Assembly: GCA_015520145.1 (NCBI GenBank)
Contig: WAQR01000118.1
Coordinates: 1-11,447, forward strand
Reading direction: 5' to 3'
DNA: 11,447 nucleotides
Source: Candidatus Hydrothermarchaeota archaeon
GTDB taxonomy: Archaea > Hydrothermarchaeota > Hydrothermarchaeia > Hydrothermarchaeales > WAQR01
Shown here: positions 6,333 through 11,447 of the stretch, in pieces
How the letters are laid out: every line of letters starts with the position of its first letter
Numbering within the stretch: position 1 is the stretch's first letter
Position numbers and translations under genes: made by a program
Notes under the pieces: model-generated
What the model saw: the letters and a program-made list of their open reading frames with translations, nothing else
Databases searched by the model: none
What the model was told of the DNA's origin: nothing

Positions 6333-6347
6333 GTATTTAAGCCTTTT
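6333..6347 (-). promoter_or_regulatory. promoter of moeA
   Basis: The minus strand reads AAAAGGC followed by TTAAATAC, a good BRE/TATA pair. The start of transcription should lie about 25 bases on, near 6311, giving a long (~78 base) leader before the ATG at 6233. The rest of the gap to the response regulator (6348-6445) holds only AT-rich sequence and a 14-bp direct repeat at 6418-6442. Confidence 0.5.
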
Positions 6348-6445
6348 TTATAATAAGATTTATATTAATGTGAAATATTGATGTAAATAGTACTTTATAG
6401 GCGATAATCGAAAAGACTGTGCGGTTATGCTTGTGCGGTTATTCA

Positions 6446-7117
6446 TTATACCTCTTCTAGCTGAATGAGTATATTCAGGGCCTTTTTGCCGATCCCTGTA
6501 AGATAGTACTTCTTCTCTTCATCCTGACTTACTAAACCTTCAGTTTTAAGTTTTTGAAGATGGAAGTTGAGTTTTGTTGGATCTTCAACATTGACCCCTT
6601 TCATAATCTTTGTAAAATTGTATCGATTACCTTTCAAAAATAGTAATATACCTCTTCGAATTGAACTGTTTATGGAGCTTATTATCCTCTCTGTCTCAGG
6701 GGTTTTTCTAATGGCCGAGATGCGGTTTTGAAAGTTTGCCTCTTCTATGACCCTTTTAATTACAACCTGTATCTCATTTGTCTTGAATGGCTTTGCAATA
6801 TAATCTGCCGCACCGTTCTTAATTGCCTCTACCGCATTTTCAACGGTTGCAAATGCGGTTATCATCACCACCTGAATACCTGGCCACTTCTTCTTAATCT
6901 CCCACAAAAGCTCCATCCCGTTTATATGCGGCATGACAATATCAATAATTGCAATGTCGAATTCTTTCTTTTTCATCAGTTTTAATGCACTTATGGCAGA
7001 ATATCTTGCAGTAACCTCATACCCTTCGTCCAGAAGGATATCTCGAAGATTGTCCGAAAGTGTGCGGTCGTCATCCACAATCAATATCTTTGTCTTTGCC
7101 ATCTTTGTCTCTGTCAT
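6446..7117 (-). CDS. response regulator: receiver domain plus winged-helix DNA-binding domain
   Basis: The 223-residue protein has a complete receiver domain (about 8-125): acidic triad DDD at 15-17, phospho-acceptor Asp59 in IAIIDIVMPHINGMELL, switch Thr87 in VVMITAF, and Lys109 in ADYIAKPF. After a linker comes a winged-helix domain (about 145-223) with FTKIMKGVNVEDPTKLNFHL and QKLKTEGLVSQDEEKKYYLT, like archaeal ArsR/HTH_20-type regulators in which helix 3 carries 'LnfHLqkL'. It therefore probably binds DNA directly. The ATG at 7117 has a clear AGGTGA five bases before it and lies 13 bases after the kinase stop, so the two are co-translated and almost certainly cognate. A second Met at residue 6 is less well placed. 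Confidence 0.9.
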   Translation of the reverse strand: MTETKMAKTKILIVDDDRTLSDNLRDILLDEGYEVTARYSAISALKLMKKKEFDIAIIDIVMPHINGMELLWEIKKKWPGIQVVMITAFATVENAVEAIKNGAADYIAKPFKTNEIQVVIKRVIEEANFQNRISAIRKTPETERIISSINSSIRRGILLFLKGNRYNFTKIMKGVNVEDPTKLNFHLQKLKTEGLVSQDEEKKYYLTGIGKKALNILIQLEEV

Positions 7118-7130
7118 TTTTTCACCTGGA

Positions 7131-9233
7131 TCACCTGTAAGGCAGACTAATAGTAAACGTACTTCCTACATTAACTTTACTTTCCACCTCGATATGTCCG
7201 CCGTGTCTTTCCACTATCCCAAGGCATATAGAGAGGCCAAGCCCGGTCCCTTCTTCTACCTTCTTTGTTGTAAAAAACGGGTCAAAAATCCTGTTTAAAT
7301 CTTCCTCGCGTATCCCGTTCCCAGTATCAGATATACTGACTTTGATATACCTGTCTTCACAAAATGTGGAAACTGTGAGGTTTCCGCCGTCCGGCATTGC
7401 CTGAATGGCATTGACAAAGATGTTCAAAAACACCTGCCCTAACTGGTTGGGGTCGCCGTTAAATTCAGGCAGATTTGCCATATAATCCTTTTCTACATGG
7501 ATTCCTCTAACTCTAAATTCAAATGGCACCATCTCCAGGGTCTTTTCTATAAGCATATTGATGTTTATCTGTGTTGTCTCGGGCTTTGACTGCCTTGAGA
7601 AGTCGATTAGGTTCTTGACTATATTCGATGCAATTTCTACCTGGGTTATTATCTCATCGAGTTTTATCTTTGCCGTTCCACTATCCAGGTCTTTATCACG
7701 CAGCCGTTCAGCGCAAAGCATAATACTTGCCAGGGGGTTGTTTATTTCGTGCGCCACACCTGAAGCAAGAAGGCCTAAAGATGCGAGTTTTTCGGACTGG
7801 ATGAGCTGTGCACTCTTCTCCTTTACCTTTTTCTCAAGGTCTTTAGAATATTCTTTAAGCTGTTTTTCCATCTGTGCCTTTTCGACCGCCATACCTGCCT
7901 GGGCAGCAAAATTTGCAAGCCTTTCAACATCTTTTGTGGAGACCTTTTCCCGTGTCCCTATACCGATAACTCCCACAACCCGGTCACCGGATAGGAGGGG
8001 GACACCGACCCCATATTTTGTGTTGCTGACCCTGGCTATCGTACCTGCCAGCGCATGTATGAGTTCATTATCTGTATGGTCGATTATCAGCTTTACGATG
8101 TCATCGGTCATAAAAGGCATCTTTGTCCTGACTATCATCGTCAAAGGACTATCTTTTTTTAATGGGATCTGGTAGTTCAATGCACGTAGCCCTGTAAGGG
8201 ATTCAAGTTTTTCAATGATTTTATCTTCTATCGAATAGCTTTTGCAGATAAGGTGTTTCCTGTCACTGCTCATCAGGTTTACTGTAGAGGAGTCATAGTT
8301 AAATACCGTGGTCAGGCCATGTGTAATGGCGTTGAGAATCTCGTCCTGGCTTGCCCCCTGGTTTAGGAGGTTATTTATCTTTTGAAGCAGGAGTAACTCT
8401 TTTGTCCTCTCTTCTACTTTTTCCTCTAGCTTTGCCGAGTATCCCCTGGTTTTCTCCATGCTTGACTTCAACTTTTTTGCCATCTCATTGAATGCATCTG
8501 CCAGTGCCCCGATTTCATCTGTTGTGTCAACCTTTATTTGGTAGTCCAGGTTCCCCCTGCCTATCTCGGCAGCACCTTTTTTTAGTGCATAAACAGGCCT
8601 TACCACAAGGCTGCCTAAAAAATAGGAAAGGAAACCACCGATGACCATCATGAGAATTGTGATATACATGAGGGTCTTTGAAGTTTTGAACACCTCGTTT
8701 CTTATCCTGGTCTCGGAGATACCCAGATGAACCACCCCCGCCTTTCCGTCAAGGACAGGCACTGCAATATCGCGGATATATCCTTCGTCTGTATCGAGAA
8801 GCTGGACGGATGTCTTTTCATTATCTGGTATGTTTACATCTAAAAGGGCATCTGGAAAGCCGGACGAGAATGTGTGTGCGAGCAAGTTTCCTTTACCATC
8901 TATGACATAGACATACGAAACGTCTTCCTCCACATCCTTTACATCGAAGAGATAACGGCGCAGCGAGATCATGTCCTCGGTCAAAATCGGTTCGATACTG
9001 TTTGTGGCAAGGTTTTCTGTGATGACCATCCCCTTATCCTGGAGTTCTGTTGTGAGTACCCTCAGTGACACTGCATAGACAAGTACTGTTGCTATCATTC
9101 CAGTAATAAAGATTATAGTCAAAATGGTCAGGATAAATTTCCCTCTAAGACCTGGTTTTAGTCTCTGGTTCGACGAAAAGTCGAGATGTGCGTCATGTTC
9201 AGTATTCTCGCCTTTTAGTCTCTGGATTCCCAT
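7131..9233 (-). CDS. membrane sensor histidine kinase (sensor-HAMP-GAF-HisKA-HATPase)
   Basis: A 700-residue kinase. Order: odd N-terminus (1-30), membrane helix 1 (about 33-57), an outer Cache/PAS-like sensor (about 60-183, with VSYVYVIDGKGNLLAH), membrane helix 2 (about 187-213), HAMP (to about 262), a coiled coil, GAF (about 285-450), a second coiled coil, HisKA with phospho-acceptor His495 in SGVAHEINNPL, and HATPase with N-box Asn604/Asn608, DTGNG (636-640), FDPFF and GTGLGL (662-667). All catalytic motifs are present. The start overlaps the end of the PhnD gene by 19 bases, implying translational coupling. The first 30 residues are mostly encoded by dispersed repeat copy C, and no ATG, GTG or TTG lies in frame between this ATG and the first helix. 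It should sense a signal outside the cell, probably with the PhnD-type lipoprotein, and phosphorylate the following regulator. Confidence 0.93.
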   Translation of the reverse strand: MGIQRLKGENTEHDAHLDFSSNQRLKPGLRGKFILTILTIIFITGMIATVLVYAVSLRVLTTELQDKGMVITENLATNSIEPILTEDMISLRRYLFDVKDVEEDVSYVYVIDGKGNLLAHTFSSGFPDALLDVNIPDNEKTSVQLLDTDEGYIRDIAVPVLDGKAGVVHLGISETRIRNEVFKTSKTLMYITILMMVIGGFLSYFLGSLVVRPVYALKKGAAEIGRGNLDYQIKVDTTDEIGALADAFNEMAKKLKSSMEKTRGYSAKLEEKVEERTKELLLLQKINNLLNQGASQDEILNAITHGLTTVFNYDSSTVNLMSSDRKHLICKSYSIEDKIIEKLESLTGLRALNYQIPLKKDSPLTMIVRTKMPFMTDDIVKLIIDHTDNELIHALAGTIARVSNTKYGVGVPLLSGDRVVGVIGIGTREKVSTKDVERLANFAAQAGMAVEKAQMEKQLKEYSKDLEKKVKEKSAQLIQSEKLASLGLLASGVAHEINNPLASIMLCAERLRDKDLDSGTAKIKLDEIITQVEIASNIVKNLIDFSRQSKPETTQININMLIEKTLEMVPFEFRVRGIHVEKDYMANLPEFNGDPNQLGQVFLNIFVNAIQAMPDGGNLTVSTFCEDRYIKVSISDTGNGIREEDLNRIFDPFFTTKKVEEGTGLGLSICLGIVERHGGHIEVESKVNVGSTFTISLPYR
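9153..9225 (-). repeat. dispersed hairpin repeat, copy C (one diverged unit plus the start of a second), inside coding sequence
   Basis: On the minus strand CCAGAGACTAAAAGGCGAGAA matches the unit start of copy A second unit in 20 of 21 bases, and CTTTTCGTCGAACCAGAGACTAAAA matches the unit junction in about 22 of 25. The two AGAGACTAAAA starts are 57 bases apart, the same period as in copies A and B. The middle has diverged, yet the arms CTAAAAGGCGAG and CTCGACTTTTCG still pair at 10 of 12 positions. It spans the end of the PhnD gene and codons 4-27 of the kinase. Confidence 0.75.
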
Positions 9234-10135
9234 CTTTCCATCTCTCTCACAGTATCATAAGCACTGTCATTTATTTTGACGAACTTATCTACCTTGATAT
9301 TTTTGAGAATCTCCCTGCCCCTCTCGTCTTTGTCCATGTCAAGGAATATCTGTTCAAGCTCTCTTTTAAACTCAGGATCAGACCCCGCGGGTATTACAAC
9401 AGGCGGAATGCCGTATGGAGGGGATATCTCTATTATCTTTGTCTTTGAGGTATAACCCGGGTTCGTGGAGTTCTGGTAGTCCCATATAAGGCTGTCCACA
9501 CTGGCGCCGTCAACCAGTTTTTCTGCAACGGCCTCGATGGATTTGTCGTGGCTGTATGTGAAGAAATAGTGTTTAAAGAAGGTGTCAGGGGTCTCATTCA
9601 TCCTGGCGAGCATGTAAATAGGGACAAGATGGCCGGAGTTGGACATCGGGTCGGTAAATGCATAAGATTTTCCCCTAAGTTCTTCAAAGGAGTTAATATC
9701 GCTGTCCCTGGGTACTATCACATAAGAGTAATAGACTGTCTTATTACTTACAACAGGAGCGACCAGGAGCTCCAGCCCGAACTGGTCATTCCCTTCAACG
9801 TACGCCCTGCTGCAAATAAAGGCGGCATCGACTCTTTTAAGCCTTAAAAGTTCGTTGACCTCAAAGTATGTCTTCCTCTGCACGAGTTTTACAGGCCTTT
9901 TTAGCTTTTCAGATACGTAGTCAAATAGTTCCTGATAGTACCCCACGGACTCCTCTGGAGAAATAATACTTGCAACAGCAATTTGTACGGTATCCTCATC
10001 CACAGGGAACATGATATCAGTTGTTGTGTTTTCATGAAGGTCTATTTTGACAGCATTTTCAGTGTCAAGACATCCTGCACTAATCAATGCGGTCAATGCA
10101 GTAATCAAAAGACCTAGAAGGATGAGCTTATTCAT
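9215..10135 (-). CDS. PhnD-type (phosphate/phosphonate-binding family) lipoprotein, likely sensor partner of the kinase
   Basis: The 306-residue protein starts with a lipoprotein signal (MNKLILLGLL, lipobox ISAGC, Cys22), so it should be anchored outside the cell. The rest follows the PhnD-like binding fold: VQIAVASIISPEESVGYYQELFDYVSEKL, the first-lobe segment RVDAAFICSRAYV, FEELRGKSYAFTDPMSNSGHLVP, a second-lobe stretch DGASVDSLIWDY, and the late SPPYGIPPVVIPAGSD. There are no ABC transporter genes beside it; instead a histidine kinase overlaps its end by 19 bases. PhnD-family proteins with this context, such as AioX, act as ligand sensors for a kinase rather than in transport. Cys108 sits at the ligand side of the fold. 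The last codons (SRD) and the stop come from repeat copy C. The ligand is unknown. Confidence 0.85.
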   Translation of the reverse strand: MNKLILLGLLITALTALISAGCLDTENAVKIDLHENTTTDIMFPVDEDTVQIAVASIISPEESVGYYQELFDYVSEKLKRPVKLVQRKTYFEVNELLRLKRVDAAFICSRAYVEGNDQFGLELLVAPVVSNKTVYYSYVIVPRDSDINSFEELRGKSYAFTDPMSNSGHLVPIYMLARMNETPDTFFKHYFFTYSHDKSIEAVAEKLVDGASVDSLIWDYQNSTNPGYTSKTKIIEISPPYGIPPVVIPAGSDPEFKRELEQIFLDMDKDERGREILKNIKVDKFVKINDSAYDTVREMERWESRD

Positions 10136-10175
10136 TCATGATCCCACCAACAGATTCTTTTAATACATCTACGTC

Positions 10176-10197
10176 ATTTAAAATTAACGCTATTTAA
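10176..10197 (-). promoter_or_regulatory. promoter region of the PhnD-kinase-regulator genes
   Basis: The 98-bp gap behind the FmdE-like gene holds two overlapping TATA-like boxes on the minus strand, CTTAAATAG (10197-10189) and AATTTTAAAT (10185-10176). Either would start transcription about 20-35 bases before the ATG, upstream of a GGTGG ribosome site at 10148-10144. So the signalling genes can be expressed apart from torD-fmdE. A weak GGATTA/TAATCC inverted pair (10203-10230) follows the fmdE stop. Confidence 0.45.
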
Positions 10198-10233
10198 GGC
10201 CTGGATTAAGCCTGTGTGGAGGAGTAATCCCGG

Positions 10234-10806
10234 CTATTCCTTCCTATGGGTCGATACTCTTTCAAAATACCCGTCATCCAGGCAAAGCCTGCAGCGCCCG
10301 TCCTGCATGTAGCCGTTAGGCTGGAGTTCGTCGCAAGCACCGCACCTGGCAATAGGGGTTTTTTGGGATGTTAGAGGGAGGGTTAACTTCACTTTTTCCA
10401 CCCTGAGGTACCTCTCATCCAGGTTGAGGAATATGTCCGCCAGTCTATCTTTCTCTTCCTTGCCAAGCTTTCCCTTCCTGTGCATGAACTTATCTGCGGC
10501 ATCGTCGATTTCTGCTGCCTTACTTCTCAAAGATACTCTATAACCAATTCTTGTCTCGTATATCGCCAGGGTAACCGCGAGTTTACCTATATCGTAGATT
10601 ATGAGATTATTGTTTCCAGGTGTCGTCCCCGCGACTGCGATAAGGGCATCAGGGAGGCAGATCTTGGTTTCAACAACACCTGTGAGCCCTCTCCCATGCT
10701 TTTTCGTATCCAGCAGCCTGTAGGCAATCTTACCCATTCTGACACCCAGTGCAAGTCCCGGGGCGTTATGGCCGTGGATAGCTATGGCAAGCTCCATCTC
10801 CTTCAT
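10234..10806 (-). CDS. FmdE-family protein with C-terminal zinc ribbon
   Basis: The 190-residue protein has the two FmdE parts: an alpha/beta core starting HGHNAPGLALGVRMG (11-25) with ETKICLPDALIAVAGTTPGNNNLI (46-69), and a C-terminal zinc-finger with Cys155, Cys158, Cys172 and Cys175. FmdE was first described beside tungsten/molybdenum formylmethanofuran dehydrogenase genes and is often near Mo/W enzyme genes; its exact role is unproven. Family members usually read HGHLCPG and TGCTPGKGN; here the first Cys is Ala (residue 15) and the second is Thr (residue 61), while Cys50 is kept. The core cysteine site is therefore partly lost, although the zinc ribbon is intact. The start codon overlaps the torD-like stop in ATGA, with GGAGG nine bases upstream, so both are translated together. 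Confidence 0.8.
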   Translation of the reverse strand: MKEMELAIAIHGHNAPGLALGVRMGKIAYRLLDTKKHGRGLTGVVETKICLPDALIAVAGTTPGNNNLIIYDIGKLAVTLAIYETRIGYRVSLRSKAAEIDDAADKFMHRKGKLGKEEKDRLADIFLNLDERYLRVEKVKLTLPLTSQKTPIARCGACDELQPNGYMQDGRCRLCLDDGYFERVSTHRKE

Positions 10807-11447
10807 TGTTCTTCTTCCTCCAGTACTTGAAGTAGCTCCTCTATCTGCTCGGTATCTAACGTCAGGAAACCCCTGGTGAGTTTGGCTACCCCTTTGTAAA
10901 AGTCGGTTTTCGCCTCTTCAAACATGGTATCACAGAAACCGGGAATCCACTTGAGCATATGCCTTTTTAGGAACCTGTCCTCTATTTTGAGAAATCTCGC
11001 AGCTTCATTCCTGTCACCGTCCTTCCAGCACTCGGCCTCGCGGTAGCTTGCAAGTGACATGAACCTGAGCTCTGTTCCTATGTAGTCCGGCGGGCCGCCG
11101 TATTCCTTTGTCAGCGCAAAGCCTGCCTCAAGGTAAATATTATTAACCTCCTGCGTACTCTCGCCCATAACCCGGCCCTCACCCATGTAGACCGACTCAT
11201 AGGGCGGAGGTGGGCCGTACTTTGGTTTTAGACCTCTAAAGAGCCTTGTAAATTCTACAGCAAGCTCCTCGGTCAGCTCTTCCAGATCCCTCTCCAAGGT
11301 GAGCCTGTGTGTGTGTTCAAGAAGCCTGGCACCTTCTTTTATCTCACCTTCAGCCATGCTGGAGAGCTTTTTCAGGTTCTCCACGAACTCCTCACAGAAA
11401 AGCTTCCCAATCGCCTCCACCTGCGGTACGGTATTGTAAAACTGGCA
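10803..11447 (-). CDS. TorD/DmsD-family molybdoenzyme chaperone, probably cut by the window
   Basis: TorD-type chaperones hold the catalytic subunit of DMSO-reductase-family enzymes until Mo/W cofactor is inserted and, for exported enzymes, guard the Tat signal. The family pattern is clear: EFTRLFRGLKPKYGPPPPYE followed by SVYMGEG, a tyrosine-rich middle, PPDYIGTELRFMSLA and HMLKWIPGFCDTM. The helical, acidic tail ends in EEEEQ. The frame stays open to the right edge; a GTG at 11420 could be a start and would give 205 residues, but no ribosome site precedes it, so the gene likely begins outside the window. The stop overlaps the start of the FmdE-like gene in ATGA. The client enzyme is not visible; it would be expected upstream, beyond the right edge. 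Confidence 0.87.
   Translation of the reverse strand, partial: CQFYNTVPQVEAIGKLFCEEFVENLKKLSSMAEGEIKEGARLLEHTHRLTLERDLEELTEELAVEFTRLFRGLKPKYGPPPPYESVYMGEGRVMGESTQEVNNIYLEAGFALTKEYGGPPDYIGTELRFMSLASYREAECWKDGDRNEAARFLKIEDRFLKRHMLKWIPGFCDTMFEEAKTDFYKGVAKLTRGFLTLDTEQIEELLQVLEEEEQ

Noticed and set aside
7558..8175. 205-codon plus-strand frame inside the kinase gene
   Set aside because: Antisense shadow of the GAF/HisKA coding region, rich in Ser and Phe as expected for reversed codons.
10203..10230. GGATTA/TAATCC hairpin as terminator after fmdE
   Set aside because: Only six pairs with a 16-base loop and no T-run behind it; too weak to list.

Overview
The window looks like part of a euryarchaeal chromosome. 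The signs are an archaeal/eukaryotic-type glycyl-tRNA synthetase, an ADP-forming acyl-CoA synthetase beta subunit, a CyaB-type CYTH protein, archaeal BRE/TATA promoters, GGTGA-type ribosome binding sites, and a response regulator with an archaeal-style winged-helix output. The two-component genes and the molybdoenzyme chaperone would fit a methanogen, ANME or Archaeoglobus-like lineage, but the sequence alone does not fix the genus. Almost every gene is on the minus strand. The only plus-strand gene is a DUF3467 fragment cut by the left edge.

Left part (1-4178): DUF3467 end, then, reading on the minus strand from high to low coordinates, leuD (isopropylmalate isomerase small subunit), an ATP-grasp ACD beta subunit with an altered key motif, and a glyS-cyaB operon. 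Two nearly identical ~116-bp elements, each made of two 58-bp hairpin units, lie in opposite orientation at 262-377 and 3530-3645 and bracket cyaB, glyS and the ACD gene.

Middle (4179-6445): a ~320-bp stretch without a convincing gene, a tatA pair (the first only 51 codons), then moeA behind an AT-rich leader with two adjacent palindromes at the predicted transcription start.

Right part (6446-11447): a minus-strand cluster running torD-like chaperone, FmdE-like zinc-ribbon protein, PhnD-type lipoprotein, membrane histidine kinase, response regulator. The last three look like a three-component signalling system (external ligand-binding lipoprotein, kinase, DNA-binding regulator), as in the AioX/AioS/AioR arrangement known from arsenite-oxidising bacteria. 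TorD, FmdE, MoeA and TatA nearby suggest the regulated process is a respiratory or assimilatory molybdenum/tungsten enzyme whose structural genes lie beyond the right edge; this is inference.

The most unusual signal is the dispersed 58-bp repeat. A third, diverged copy at 9153-9225 covers the PhnD/kinase junction, encodes the last residues and stop of the lipoprotein gene, and encodes residues 4-27 of the kinase. Copy A likewise supplies the last eight codons and the stop of cyaB. The element therefore forms gene ends as well as intergenic sequence.
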